Positions 32,906-41,911 are shown, numbered from the stretch's first letter. The stretch is DNA of 64,000 nt from an uncultured Oscillospiraceae bacterium (GCA_910584285.1 CAJTYK010000006.1:5463-69462), one strand, 5' to 3'. The notes: generated by a model from the letters alone, not told the origin. Numbers and translations are program-made.

Positions 32906-33613
32906 ATGGAAAAAGAAGCGAAATTGGGGGTGCTGGGCGGCATGGGCCCCCAGGCCACCCAGGTGTTTTACCAGTTTGTGCTGGATCGCACCGACGCCCT
33001 CCGGGATCAGGATCACCTGCCCGCGGTGATCCTGTCGGATACCGGCATCCCCGACCGCACCGCCGCCATCCTCTCCGGAGACACCGAGGGGCTATACCGG
33101 CGGCTGCTGGGGGACGCGAAGCTGCTGGAGGGCTGCGGCTGCACGGCGCTGGCCATCCCCTGCAACACCTCCCACTACTTCGCCGACCGGCTTCAACGTG
33201 AGATCGGCGTACCCATCATCCATATGCTGCGGGAGACGGCCAAGCTGCTGGCCGCCCAGGGGAAAAAACGCCCCGGCATCCTAGCCACCGACGGCACCAT
33301 TCAGACGGGGCTGTACCAGAAGGAGTGCGCCGGCGTGGGCATGGAGGCGGTAGCGCCGGATCGGGAGACCCAGACGCTGGTGATGTCCATCATCTACGAC
33401 GAGATCAAGCAGGGGGAGAAAGGCAGCCGGGACAAGTTCGCCCACATCGACCGGGCCATCCGGGGGATGGGGTGCGACTGCGCCATCCTGGCCTGTACCG
33501 AGCTGTCCGTGTTCTCCACCTACCATCCCCTGCCCCCCTTCTATGTGGATGCCATGATGGTGCTGGCGGAGCGGGCGGTGGAGCGGTGCGGCTATCCCCT
33601 GCGGACAATTTAG
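32906..33613 (+). CDS. Aspartate/glutamate racemase family protein
   Basis: 235 residues from ATG 32906 (AGGA 8 bases upstream; an ATG at 32879 has no ribosome site). GVLGGMGPQATQVFYQFVL opens the family. The two catalytic cysteines are in IPCNTSHYF (near residue 85) and ILACTELSVF (near residue 195). Cofactor-independent racemases of this group convert L-Asp or L-Glu to the D form. Between a D-Asp ligase-like gene and a MurE-like gene, D-aspartate for peptidoglycan cross-bridges is the likely product, though broad-spectrum racemases such as YgeA look similar. Confidence 0.88.
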   Translation: MEKEAKLGVLGGMGPQATQVFYQFVLDRTDALRDQDHLPAVILSDTGIPDRTAAILSGDTEGLYRRLLGDAKLLEGCGCTALAIPCNTSHYFADRLQREIGVPIIHMLRETAKLLAAQGKKRPGILATDGTIQTGLYQKECAGVGMEAVAPDRETQTLVMSIIYDEIKQGEKGSRDKFAHIDRAIRGMGCDCAILACTELSVFSTYHPLPPFYVDAMMVLAERAVERCGYPLRTI

Positions 33614-33626
33614 GAGGCGGTCAACT

Positions 33627-35138
33627 ATGGAATTGACGCTATATCACCTGGGGGACTACTGCGATTTGTTGGACAAGCTGGGCCTGCTGGCCGGCCCTCT
33701 CCCCGCCGGGCTGGATCTGGGGCGGACGGTGGAGCTGGTGTCCTGCGACTCCCGGGAGGTGATCCCCGGCACCCTGTTTATCTGCAAGGGCACCCACTTC
33801 AAGCCTGAATTTTTGGCGGACGCCGCCCGGTCGGGGGCCTTTGCCTACGTCAGCGAGACGCCCTATCCCCAGGTGGGGCTGCCCTGCGTTTTGGTGCGGG
33901 ATATGCGGCAGGCCATGGCCCATCTGGCGGTGAAGTATTACAACGACCCCTCCCGGCGGCTGAAAGTCATCGGCATCACCGGCACCAAGGGCAAGTCCAC
34001 CACCGCTTACTACCTGAAGGCTATCCTGGACGGGTATCTGGCCCCTAAGCGGTGCGGGGTGATCTCGTCCATCGGCACCTACGACGGGGTGGAGGAGTTC
34101 GAGTCCCACCTCAGCACCCCGGAGCCGCTGGACTTGCAGCGGCACTTTGCCCATGCCATGGAGGCGGGGCTGGAGTACGTGGTGATGGAGGTGTCCAGCC
34201 AGGCGCTGAAGTACCACCGCACCCTGGGAACAAAATTTGCCGCCGCCGCCTTTCTGAACATCGGCACGGATCACATCTCCCCCATCGAGCACCCGGACTT
34301 TGACGACTACTTCCACTCCAAGCTGAAGCTGTTCGCCCAGGCGGATCAGTGCTGCGTGAACCTGGACTGCGATCACGCCGGGGAGATTCTGGAGGCGGCC
34401 CGGGCCGCCTGCCCCACGGTGTTCACCTTCTCCCGGCGGGATCCCGCCGCGTCGGTGTATGCCTGTGACGTGGGCAGGACTGGGGACGACCTCCTGTTCC
34501 AGGTAGAGGCGGCCCGGCTGGCCGGGAGCTACCGGCTGACCATGCCGGGGCTGTTCAATGTGGACAACGCCCTGGCGGCCATTGCCCTGTGCCAGGGACT
34601 GGGCCTGCCGCCGGAGCCGGTGCGGGAGGGGCTGGCCGGGGCCAGGGCCCCCGGCCGGATGGAGGTCTACTCCAGCGAAAACGGGGAGGTTGTGGCCATT
34701 GTGGACTACGCCCACAACCGCATGAGCTTTGAGGCCCTGTTCCGCTCCGCCCGGGAGGAGTACCCGGGGCGGCGGATCGTGGCGGTGTTCGGCTGCCCTG
34801 GGAAAAAGGCCTTCGACCGCCGCCGGGATCTGGGCGAGGTGGCGGGGGAATACTCCGATCTGGTGGTGCTCACCGAGGAGGACTCCGGGGAGGAGGACAC
34901 CCTGTCCATCTGTAAGGAGATCGCGGAGCACGTGGCCTGCGAGCACCGCGTGGAACTCAACCGGGGGGAGGCCATCCGGCAGGCGGTGCTGTCCTGTGAC
35001 AGGCCGTCGGTGCTGCTCATCACCGGCAAGGGGGCGGAGACCCGGCAGAAGCGGGGGATGGAGTATGTGGACACCCCCTCGGACGTGGACTATGTCCGGG
35101 CCTTTCTCCAGGAATACGATGCGCGGCGGGGGCGCTGA
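33627..35138 (+). CDS. murE: MurE-family UDP-MurNAc-tripeptide ligase with an atypical substrate signature
   Basis: 503 residues. Mur ligase motifs: CDSREVIPGTLFICKG in domain 1, the P-loop GITGTKGKSTTAYYL near residue 112, MEVSSQALKYHR, FNVDNALAAIALC and IVDYAHNRMSFEAL. At the site that selects the third amino acid (DNPR for meso-diaminopimelate, D-[DN]-P-[AN] for lysine), this protein reads TEEDSGEEDT near residues 415-424, fitting neither. A Lys-type enzyme would agree with the neighbouring D-Asp ligase-like gene, but a different amino acid is possible. GAGGCGG precedes the ATG. It could also be a second MurE paralogue. Confidence 0.85.
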   Translation: MELTLYHLGDYCDLLDKLGLLAGPLPAGLDLGRTVELVSCDSREVIPGTLFICKGTHFKPEFLADAARSGAFAYVSETPYPQVGLPCVLVRDMRQAMAHLAVKYYNDPSRRLKVIGITGTKGKSTTAYYLKAILDGYLAPKRCGVISSIGTYDGVEEFESHLSTPEPLDLQRHFAHAMEAGLEYVVMEVSSQALKYHRTLGTKFAAAAFLNIGTDHISPIEHPDFDDYFHSKLKLFAQADQCCVNLDCDHAGEILEAARAACPTVFTFSRRDPAASVYACDVGRTGDDLLFQVEAARLAGSYRLTMPGLFNVDNALAAIALCQGLGLPPEPVREGLAGARAPGRMEVYSSENGEVVAIVDYAHNRMSFEALFRSAREEYPGRRIVAVFGCPGKKAFDRRRDLGEVAGEYSDLVVLTEEDSGEEDTLSICKEIAEHVACEHRVELNRGEAIRQAVLSCDRPSVLLITGKGAETRQKRGMEYVDTPSDVDYVRAFLQEYDARRGR

Positions 35139-35147
35139 GAAAACGCG

Positions 35148-35177
35148 AAAGGAGCGCCGCGGACGCGGCGCTCCTTT
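35148..35177. terminator. Bidirectional terminator between murE and pullulanase genes
   Basis: Arms AAAGGAGCGCCGCG and CGCGGCGCTCCTTT with a 2-base centre, AAA on one side and TTT on the other, between convergent genes. Confidence 0.85.
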
Positions 35178-35180
35178 GCT

Positions 35181-37325
35181 TTAGGATTGGACTTCCGGTG
35201 GCTCCGGGGGCGGAGCTTCCGCCAGGTTGGGAGCCTCCGGCGGGGCTTTCTCCGATGGGGAGGCCTCCGGCTGCGGATCCTCTGGGTCGGAGGGCTCGGG
35301 GCGGGGAACCTCCCCCGGCGCGTCCTCGGGGACGGGAGCCTCCAGCTCCTGCTCCTCTGGCTCCTGGCTGTCCAACTCCGGCGGCTCGTCCCGGCGGCGT
35401 AGCAGCAGCATTCCGCTGCACTTGGGGACGGTGACCCAGCTGCCCTCTGTGCCGGCGGGGCGGTGCTGATCCGCCCACTGGCCGTCCGCCCGGACGATCC
35501 ACCGGCCCGCGGGCAGCTCCAGGCGGAACTCCTCCCAGCAGGCGTTGTAGACGATGAGCAGGCGCTCTCCCTCCGGTCCGCCCCGATCCAGCTGGAAGGA
35601 CACGGTGCCCGGGCGGTGGACGGTCTGGTTGGTCACCCGGGCAGGGGCCTGGGCCGACTTGTCCAGCAGCCCCGGCAGAGCCCGGCGCAGCCGGATCAGG
35701 CCTCGGTAGTAGTCCGTCAGCGCCCCAAACCGCCACGCCCGATCCCAGTCCAACCGGTTCACCTCGGGAGGGGACTTGTAGCTGTTGCCGTCCCCCAGCT
35801 TGGTGCGGGCGAACTCCTCCCCCGCCTGAAGGAAGGGGATGCCCAGGCTGGTGAAGCAGATGAAGGCTGCCAGTCGATTCCGGGCCAGCAGCTCCTCCCG
35901 GGGGTGGAGGTAGCCCTCCGGCCATACGTCCCCCGGCGTGATGGTCAAGGCCAGCTTATCCCACAGGGTATAGTTGTCGTGACAGGACACGTAGTTGATG
36001 AGCTGGGAGGGATCCCGGGGGTTGAACTCCCAGGCTCCCTCCGGCCAACCGGCGGCGGAGCTGAGAATGGCGTTCTCCTGATCCGGGGCTCCGGTGACGA
36101 AGCCAGGGCTGCGGGCGTCAAAGCAGCTGCCCTTGACGGCGTCCCGGATCTTGTCACAGAATACGGCGATGCCGGGATTGAGCAGGGGCAGGTTGGCCAT
36201 CAGGGCGGGGCGGGTGTCCGGCTCCATGGGGGAGTCCCCCGCCCGCCAAGGCTCGCCGTACAGCAGCTTTTCCCCGGGGCCGAATACCAGATCCAGCTCC
36301 CGGCGGATGCGGTTCATCAGCTCCACCGTCATCAGACCCATCAGGTCGAAGCGGAAGCCGTCGATGTGGTACTCCTTGGCCCAGTACAGCACGGAGTTGG
36401 CAATATAGTTGTCCACCATGGCCCGGCCCGCTGCGATGTCGTTGCCACAGCCCGAGCCGTTGGACAGCGCCCCATTGGAGCGCTTCCGGTAGTAGCAGCC
36501 CGGGGCGCTGCGCTCCAGCCAGGAGTCGGAGAAATAGGTGTGGTTATACACCACATCCATCACCACCCGCAGGCCATTTTGGTGGAGGGCCTGGATCATC
36601 TCCTTGCACTCCCGGATCCGGGCGGCGCCGTCGGAGGGGTTGAGGGCGTAGCTCCCCTCGGGGACATTGAAGTTCAGGGGATCGTAGCCCCAGTTGTACT
36701 GGCTGTCGTCCCCGCCCTCGTCCACGGTGGCGAAGTCGAAGATGGGTAGGAGCTGGACGTGGGTGACCCCCAGTCCCTTCAGGTGGGCCATGCACAGGGG
36801 AAGGCGGCCCTCCCGATCCCGCCAGGAGAAGGCCTTGAATTTGCCCCGGTACTCCGGGGGCACGCCGCTGTCCGGGTGGTGGGAGAAGTCCTTCACGTGG
36901 AGCTCGTAGAGGACGGGCTCCGGGGGAAGGGGCGGGGGCGCGTCCTGGGCCCAGCCTGCCGGGTTGGTGCGGGTCAGCTCCACCGCCATGCTCCGCGCAC
37001 CGTTGCGGCCGCAGGCCAGGGCGTAGGGGTCGGCGGTGCGGACAGCCTGGCCCGCGGTCTCCACCTCGTAGTCGTAGCAGATGCCGTGGAGGTCGCCCTC
37101 CACCGCTGCCCACCACACGCCCCGATCTCCCCGCTTCAGGGGGAGGGTGCGGAAGGCGGGAGAGGTATCGTCCCGGTAGAGGGAGAGCTCCACCTGCTCC
37201 GCGTCCGGGCTCCACAGGCGGAATACGGTGCGAGCTCGGGAGCACACCGCGCCCAGGTCGTTGCCGTTGTAGCAGAATTTACCGTCAAACCGTTTGCCGT
37301 AGCGTATTCTTGTGGTCGTATCCAA
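35181..37325 (-). CDS. Type I pullulanase (GH13)
   Basis: 714 residues without a signal peptide, so cytosolic. An N-terminal CBM48-like domain (FRLWSPDAEQVELSLY) precedes the GH13 barrel: YELHVKDFSHHPDSG, the pullulanase signature YNWGYDP, VVMDVVYNHT, GFRFDLMG with the catalytic Asp, GEPW with the acid Glu, and YVSCHDNYTLWDKL. It cleaves alpha-1,6 branches of glycogen or limit dextrins. The C-terminal 75 residues are a low-complexity Pro/Glu tail (for example EPSDPEDPQPEASPSEK), rich in GAG and CCG codons, absent from Bacillus AmyX. The gene has its own promoter and no same-strand neighbours. Confidence 0.92.
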   Translation of the reverse strand: MDTTTRIRYGKRFDGKFCYNGNDLGAVCSRARTVFRLWSPDAEQVELSLYRDDTSPAFRTLPLKRGDRGVWWAAVEGDLHGICYDYEVETAGQAVRTADPYALACGRNGARSMAVELTRTNPAGWAQDAPPPLPPEPVLYELHVKDFSHHPDSGVPPEYRGKFKAFSWRDREGRLPLCMAHLKGLGVTHVQLLPIFDFATVDEGGDDSQYNWGYDPLNFNVPEGSYALNPSDGAARIRECKEMIQALHQNGLRVVMDVVYNHTYFSDSWLERSAPGCYYRKRSNGALSNGSGCGNDIAAGRAMVDNYIANSVLYWAKEYHIDGFRFDLMGLMTVELMNRIRRELDLVFGPGEKLLYGEPWRAGDSPMEPDTRPALMANLPLLNPGIAVFCDKIRDAVKGSCFDARSPGFVTGAPDQENAILSSAAGWPEGAWEFNPRDPSQLINYVSCHDNYTLWDKLALTITPGDVWPEGYLHPREELLARNRLAAFICFTSLGIPFLQAGEEFARTKLGDGNSYKSPPEVNRLDWDRAWRFGALTDYYRGLIRLRRALPGLLDKSAQAPARVTNQTVHRPGTVSFQLDRGGPEGERLLIVYNACWEEFRLELPAGRWIVRADGQWADQHRPAGTEGSWVTVPKCSGMLLLRRRDEPPELDSQEPEEQELEAPVPEDAPGEVPRPEPSDPEDPQPEASPSEKAPPEAPNLAEAPPPEPPEVQS

Positions 37326-37398
37326 AAGGCGTCACCCTTGTTTTGAGGATCTGGAAACGAGGAAAGGGAGAAACCTCACACGGTTCCAGTGAGATTCC

Positions 37399-37427
37399 AT
37401 AGTACCACAAAAGCGGCATAAACGCAA
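37399..37427 (-). promoter_or_regulatory. Promoter of the pullulanase gene
   Basis: On the minus strand TTGCGT (37422-37427), 17-base spacer, TACTAT (37399-37404), about 75 bases before the start codon. Confidence 0.55.
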
Positions 37428-37514
37428 ACAGTTTCCGTGAAAGGGCCGGAAGAAGCCGTGAAAGCCCTGTTAAAAAGGACTATCCAGGAAGAAAAGGAAA
37501 TCATTGGTAAATTC

Positions 37515-37579
37515 TGTCGAAGAAAAAATTGAAAATATTGGAAATCTTTCTTGCCATATGGAGGAAACTGTGGTATTTT
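37515..37579 (+). promoter_or_regulatory. 0A box and promoter upstream of spo0A
   Basis: TGTCGAA at 37515-37521 is a perfect Spo0A-binding heptamer. TTGCCA (37551-37556), 17 bases, TATTTT (37574-37579) is a sigma-A-like promoter. The 300-base gap 37326-37638 also has AT-rich tracts but no other feature. The box suggests autoregulation, as in Bacillus. Confidence 0.65.
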
Positions 37580-37638
37580 AGTGATTAGGGAAATACTGGA
37601 AATTAATCCCAAGGTCGATGACCGGAAAGGAACATGAC

Positions 37639-38400
37639 ATGAGTGAGATGAAACGGATTGTATTGGCAGACGCCTCCGAGGAATTCCGCCGGATGCTGGC
37701 GGAGCTGATGGAGGAGGAGCCAGATCTGACCGTCGTGGGGGAGACGGGCAGCGGTGAGGAGCTGCTGGAGCTGATCTCCGCCCAGCGGCCCGACGTGGTG
37801 GTAATGGATCTGCTGCTGACGGAGCTGGACGGGATGGAGGTACTGGAGAAGCTGGGGCCCAACCGCCCGCGGATGCTGGTGCTGTCCGCCTTCAGCGGCT
37901 CCAACCTGGCGGAGCAGATCGTCCAGAGCGGCGGGGACTACTGCATTCTCAAGCCCTGCCGGGCCCAGACGGTGATCGAGCACACCCGGCGGCTCACCTC
38001 CGCCCCCAGCCTGGAGGATGTGCGGGAGGAGGCCAAGGCCCGGGATCTGGAGCGGCAGGTCACCTCCATCATCCATGAGATCGGCGTGCCCGCCCACATC
38101 AAGGGCTACCAGTACCTCCGGGAGGCCATCATCCTGGCGGTAGGGGACATGGAGGTGATCAACGCGGTGACAAAGGTGCTCTATCCCGCGGTGGCCAAGA
38201 AGTTCGGCACCACCGCCAGCCGGGTGGAGCGGGCCATCCGCCACGCCATCGAGGTGGCCTGGGATCGGGGCGATTTAGAGACGCTGCAAAAGTATTTCGG
38301 CTACACCGTATCCAACGCCAAAGGCAAGCCCACCAACAGCGAGTTCATTGCCATGATCGCCGACCGGATCTCCCTGGACGACGACCGGCGCATCAGCTAA
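37639..38400 (+). CDS. spo0A: Sporulation master regulator Spo0A
   Basis: 253 residues from ATG 37639 (AAAGGA 9 bases upstream). The receiver domain shows KRIVLADASEEF, the phosphoacceptor Asp57 in VVVMDLLLTELDG, VLSAFSG and the conserved Lys in YCILKP. The C-terminal Spo0A effector domain is very well conserved: IIHEIGVPAHIKGYQYLREA, PAVAKKFGTTASRVERAIRH and SNAKGKPTNSEFIAMIADR. Phosphorylated Spo0A binds TGTCGAA boxes and switches on sporulation, so the organism very probably forms endospores. It is monocistronic, flanked by a strong terminator. Confidence 0.97.
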   Translation: MSEMKRIVLADASEEFRRMLAELMEEEPDLTVVGETGSGEELLELISAQRPDVVVMDLLLTELDGMEVLEKLGPNRPRMLVLSAFSGSNLAEQIVQSGGDYCILKPCRAQTVIEHTRRLTSAPSLEDVREEAKARDLERQVTSIIHEIGVPAHIKGYQYLREAIILAVGDMEVINAVTKVLYPAVAKKFGTTASRVERAIRHAIEVAWDRGDLETLQKYFGYTVSNAKGKPTNSEFIAMIADRISLDDDRRIS

Positions 38401-38410
38401 ACACGGACAT

Positions 38411-38449
38411 AAAAAGCGGGCGCTGTGCCATACACAGCGCCCGCTTTTT
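38411..38449. terminator. Bidirectional terminator between spo0A and ahcY
   Basis: Perfect arms AAAAAGCGGGCGCTGTG and CACAGCGCCCGCTTTTT with a 5-base loop, between convergent genes. Confidence 0.95.
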
Positions 38450-38458
38450 CGTGTGTTG

Positions 38459-39703
38459 TTATGCGTTGGAGCTGTTGATGTACGCCTCCTGCTCGGGGGT
38501 GAGCTTGTCGATGGTGAGGCCCAGCGCGGCCAGCTTGGCCCAGGCGATCTGATCGTCGATCTCGGCGGGGATGTCGTAGAGCTTCTTTTCCAGCTCGTCC
38601 TTGTGCTTGGCCACCCACTCGGCAGCCAGGGCCTGGACGGAGAAAGACATATCCATGATCTCGGCGGGGTGGCCGTTGCCGCCGGCCAGGTTCACCAGCC
38701 GGCCCTCCGCCAGCACGTTGAGCACCTTGCCGTCGGGCAGCTTGTAGCCGGTGATGCCCTCCCGCTGCTCCCACTTGTCCACGGCGTGCTCATTGAGCCA
38801 CTTCACGTCCACCTCGCAGTCAAAGTGGCCCGCATTGGACAGCAGGGCGCCCTCCTTCATCACGGCGTAGTGGGCAGAGGTGATCACGTCTTTGCAGCCG
38901 GTGACGCTGACGAACACGTCGCCCAGGGGGGCGGCGTCCGCCATGGTCATCACCCGGAAGCCATTCATGGTGGCGTCCAAGGCCTTGAAGGGGTCGATCT
39001 CGGTGACGATGACGTTGGCTCCCATGCCGGCGGCCCGCAGGGCCACGCCGGAGCCGCACCAGCCGTAGCCGGCCACCACCACCGTCTTGCCCGCCACCAC
39101 CAGATTGGTCATGTGCATGATGGCGTCCCACACGGACTGGCCGGTGCCGTACTTGTTGTCGTAGTAGTGCTTGGCCTTGGCGTCGTTCACCGCCATCATG
39201 GGGCAGGGCAGGGTGCCCTCCCGCTCCCGGGCCTTGAGGCGCAGGATGCCGGTGGTGGTCTCCTCACAGCCGCCCAGCAGGCAGTCGGCGTACTCGGCGC
39301 ACTTGCCCGCCAGCAGGTTGATGAGATCGCCGCCGTCGTCGATGACGATGTGGGGGTGGCACTTCAGGGTCTCGATGAGATGGGCCTCGTACTCCTCCGG
39401 GGTGGAGCCGTGCCAGGCGTACACGTTGACGCCCCGGTCGGCCACGCCGGCGGCCACGTCGTCCTGGGTGGACAGGGGGTTGGAGCCGGTGAGGTAGACG
39501 TCGGCTCCGCCCGCCTTCATCACCAGGGCCAGGTTGGCGGTTTTGGCCTCAAGGTGGACGGAGACGGCGACGCGCATCCCCTGGAAGGGCTGCTCCTTCA
39601 CGAAGCGGGCCTCGATCTGGGACAGGGCGGGCATATGGCTGCGTACCCAGTCGATTTTCCGGTGGCCGGAGGGGGCCAGGGCGGGGTCGCGGATGATGCT
39701 CAT
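38459..39703 (-). CDS. ahcY: Adenosylhomocysteinase
   Basis: 414 residues from ATG 39703 (GGGAG 9 bases upstream). It lacks the C-terminal extension of eukaryotic enzymes, as in many Clostridia and archaea. Visible: LTGSNPLSTQDDVAAG, GGCEETTTGILRLKA, VNDAKAKHYYDNKYGTGQS, the NAD-binding VVVAGYGWCGSGVA and DMSFSVQALAAEW. It hydrolyses S-adenosylhomocysteine to adenosine and homocysteine with a bound NAD+. Its own promoter (39741-39769) leaves a short leader of about 30 bases, with no room for a SAH or SAM riboswitch. Confidence 0.95.
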   Translation of the reverse strand: MSIIRDPALAPSGHRKIDWVRSHMPALSQIEARFVKEQPFQGMRVAVSVHLEAKTANLALVMKAGGADVYLTGSNPLSTQDDVAAGVADRGVNVYAWHGSTPEEYEAHLIETLKCHPHIVIDDGGDLINLLAGKCAEYADCLLGGCEETTTGILRLKAREREGTLPCPMMAVNDAKAKHYYDNKYGTGQSVWDAIMHMTNLVVAGKTVVVAGYGWCGSGVALRAAGMGANVIVTEIDPFKALDATMNGFRVMTMADAAPLGDVFVSVTGCKDVITSAHYAVMKEGALLSNAGHFDCEVDVKWLNEHAVDKWEQREGITGYKLPDGKVLNVLAEGRLVNLAGGNGHPAEIMDMSFSVQALAAEWVAKHKDELEKKLYDIPAEIDDQIAWAKLAALGLTIDKLTPEQEAYINSSNA

Positions 39704-39740
39704 AAGTAATACTCCCTTTCGGCGTAATTTTGGTGAGTTC

Positions 39741-39769
39741 AGTATAGCACAGGGCGGGGGTGTTTGCAA
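39741..39769 (-). promoter_or_regulatory. Sigma-A promoter of ahcY
   Basis: On the minus strand TTGCAA (39764-39769), 17-base spacer, TATACT (39741-39746). Confidence 0.75.
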
Positions 39770-39793
39770 GCGGGCATATGCTGCACAAAACAG

Positions 39794-40354
39794 CTACATG
39801 GGTTTTAGATTTCGATTAAGCCGATCTACCATCCAGGCGATCCGCTTTTTCCTTCCGGCATCGGTCTTTGCATCGAAATAGGCCCGTGTATAGGTTTTCT
39901 TTACGGACATGGGCATGGACTGAAAATTGGTGAAGGCAGGCTCATATCCCTCCAGCAACGTAAGCACGCAAGCAATCTGCTCCTCTGTGATCGCCGTAGG
40001 CTTCGGGGCGTCCCATTGGCCGTTCTGTTTGGCTTCCTCGATTTTCTTTCGGCCAAATTCGGTCATGCGCCCCTGTTCCTCCAGGAGCTTGACCAGCGCC
40101 TGGTTTTTGTCCGACCATTTGCTCTTTGCTCTGCGCGGGGAAAAATATTTTTGATACGTGTTCTCGTCTATGCGCTGCATCTGTCCATCGATCCAGCCAA
40201 AGCAGAGAGCTTCTTCCAGAGCCTCTCCCGCCTTGATGGTTTTCGGGCCGCCAGCTTTGCCGAATAGAAGCCAGACACCGGCACTGGACAGACAATGCTC
40301 GGAGAGCCAGCGTCTAAATTCTTCCTGGTTCGCAAATTTCAGTACATCGCTCAT
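39794..40354 (-). CDS. YdeI/OmpD-associated family protein
   Basis: 186 residues. The N-terminal WLSEHCLSSAGVWLLFGKA, EALEEALCFGWIDGQMQRID and YFSPRRAKSKWSDKNQALV blocks define the YdeI family; the C-terminal half carries TFLEGYEPAF-like LLEGYEPAFTNFQ and RAYFDAKTDAGRKKRIAWMV. Members are small cytosolic proteins loosely connected with peptide or bacteriocin resistance, without a known reaction. Codon use is more AT-rich than the neighbours, hinting at recent acquisition. It stands between ahcY and pncB on the same strand with no evident operon partner. Confidence 0.85.
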   Translation of the reverse strand: MSDVLKFANQEEFRRWLSEHCLSSAGVWLLFGKAGGPKTIKAGEALEEALCFGWIDGQMQRIDENTYQKYFSPRRAKSKWSDKNQALVKLLEEQGRMTEFGRKKIEEAKQNGQWDAPKPTAITEEQIACVLTLLEGYEPAFTNFQSMPMSVKKTYTRAYFDAKTDAGRKKRIAWMVDRLNRNLKPM

Positions 40355-40415
40355 GACGCACCCATCCTTTTTCTCCGTTTGATCCGAGAAGGGCAGAAGT
40401 AGGGCTGTGTGCGGC

Positions 40416-41846
40416 TCAGTGCTTCTCCGCCAGCAGCTTGGCCCGCACGTCCCACAGCTTCTGGGACAGATCCACGTAGTAGTTGTGGGGGTACTCGAAC
40501 CGCTTCACCTCGTCCCACAGGCTGTCCACCTCCCGCAGGCAGTGGGCCCGGGACTGCTGGATGGTGGGGGTCTGGTACACCAGCTTGCCCCCCTGGAAGA
40601 TGGGCACCAGCAGGGGCCGCACGGTGAAGTCGGTCACCGTCTTCCGCTTCCAGGTGGCCTCCGGGTCGAACAGCTCCAGGGGCTGGGTGAAGTCGGGTTG
40701 CTCGTCGTGGACGCAGATATAGTCCGCCATGGCCTTGCCGGTGGCGTTCTCAAACAGGCGGTACACCTTCTTGAAGTGGGGCAGGGTTACCTTGGCGGCG
40801 TTCTCGCTGATCTTGATCTTGGGGGTGATGGAGCCGTCCGCCTCCTCGATGGCGGCCAGCTTGTACACACCGCCAAACACTGGCTCGCTTTTTGACGTGA
40901 TGAGCCGCTCGCCCACGCCGAAGGCGTCGATGCGGGCCCCTTGGGTGATCAGATCCCGGATGATGTACTCGTCCAGCGAGTTGGAGGCCACAATCTTGAT
41001 GCCGGGCAGATCCGCCTCGTCCAGCATGGCCCGGGCCCTCTTGGACAGGTAGGTCAGGTCGCCGGAGTCGATGCGGATGCCTCCGCTGGTGATGCCCAGC
41101 TCGTGGAACACCTTGATGGCATTGGGCACGCCGGAGTGGAGGACGCTGTAGGTGTCCACCAGCAGGGTGGCCGCCTGGGGGTAGACCTCGCAGTAGGTCT
41201 TGAAGGCGGTGTACTCGTCGGGGAACATCTGCACCCAGGAGTGGGCCATGGTGCCGGTGGCGGGGGTGCCGAACATCTCGTCGGCCATGGCGCAGGCGGT
41301 GCCCCCGGCCCCGGCGATGTAGCTGGAGCGGGCCCCCAAAATCGCGCCGTCGGAGCCCTGGGCCCGGCGGGAGCCGAACTCGGACACGGGGCGACCCTCC
41401 GCCGCCCGGACGATGCGGTTGGACTTGGTGGCGATGAGGGACTGGTGGTTGAGAGTGAGCAGCAGGTAGGTCTCCACAAACTGGGCCTCGATGGCCGGGG
41501 CCCGGACGGTGAGGATGGGCTCCCGGGGGAAGATGGGGGTGCCCTCGGGGACGGCCCAGATGTCGCCGGTGAAGTGAAAATCCTTCAGATACTCCAGAAA
41601 CTCCGGGGAAAAGCAGCCCTTGCCCCGGAGGTATTCGATGTCCTCCTCGTCAAAATGCAGGTCCTGGATATAGCGGATGACCTGCTCCAGCCCCGCCGCG
41701 ATGGCGAAGCCGCCCCCATCGGGGACGCTGCGGAAGAACACGTCAAAGTAGCAGATACGATCCTTCAGGCCGGTCTGGAAGTAGCCGTTGCCCATGGTCA
41801 GCTCATAGAAGTCGGTCAGCATGGTGTAGTTGACGTCGTGTTTCAT
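40416..41846 (-). CDS. pncB: Nicotinate phosphoribosyltransferase
   Basis: 476 residues. TMLTDFYELTMGNGYF, EFGSRRAQGSDGAI, FGTPATGTMAHSWVQMF, VDTYSVLHSGVPNAIK and IRIDSGDLTYLSKRARAML are the family hallmarks; the catalytic histidine sits in GTMAHSW. The enzyme joins nicotinate and PRPP to nicotinate mononucleotide in NAD salvage. The promoter just upstream carries a perfect palindrome between -35 and -10, so repression by a niacin-sensing regulator is plausible. A CinA/PncC-type gene of the same pathway lies at the left end of the window. Confidence 0.94.
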   Translation of the reverse strand: MKHDVNYTMLTDFYELTMGNGYFQTGLKDRICYFDVFFRSVPDGGGFAIAAGLEQVIRYIQDLHFDEEDIEYLRGKGCFSPEFLEYLKDFHFTGDIWAVPEGTPIFPREPILTVRAPAIEAQFVETYLLLTLNHQSLIATKSNRIVRAAEGRPVSEFGSRRAQGSDGAILGARSSYIAGAGGTACAMADEMFGTPATGTMAHSWVQMFPDEYTAFKTYCEVYPQAATLLVDTYSVLHSGVPNAIKVFHELGITSGGIRIDSGDLTYLSKRARAMLDEADLPGIKIVASNSLDEYIIRDLITQGARIDAFGVGERLITSKSEPVFGGVYKLAAIEEADGSITPKIKISENAAKVTLPHFKKVYRLFENATGKAMADYICVHDEQPDFTQPLELFDPEATWKRKTVTDFTVRPLLVPIFQGGKLVYQTPTIQQSRAHCLREVDSLWDEVKRFEYPHNYYVDLSQKLWDVRAKLLAEKH

Positions 41847-41880
41847 GGCGGAGAATCCCTCCTGTTGTTTTGTGCCCCCT

Positions 41881-41909
41881 ATTATAAGCTGTCATGACAG
41901 TAAAAGCAA
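41881..41909 (-). promoter_or_regulatory. pncB promoter with palindromic operator
   Basis: On the minus strand TTGCTT (41904-41909), 17-base spacer, TATAAT (41881-41886). The spacer contains the 12-base perfect palindrome CTGTCATGACAG (41889-41900), well placed for repression. Confidence 0.7.
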
Positions 41910-41911
41910 GC

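Noticed and set aside
39704..39740. SAM or SAH riboswitch before ahcY
   Set aside because: The promoter leaves a leader of about 30 bases, too short for either aptamer.
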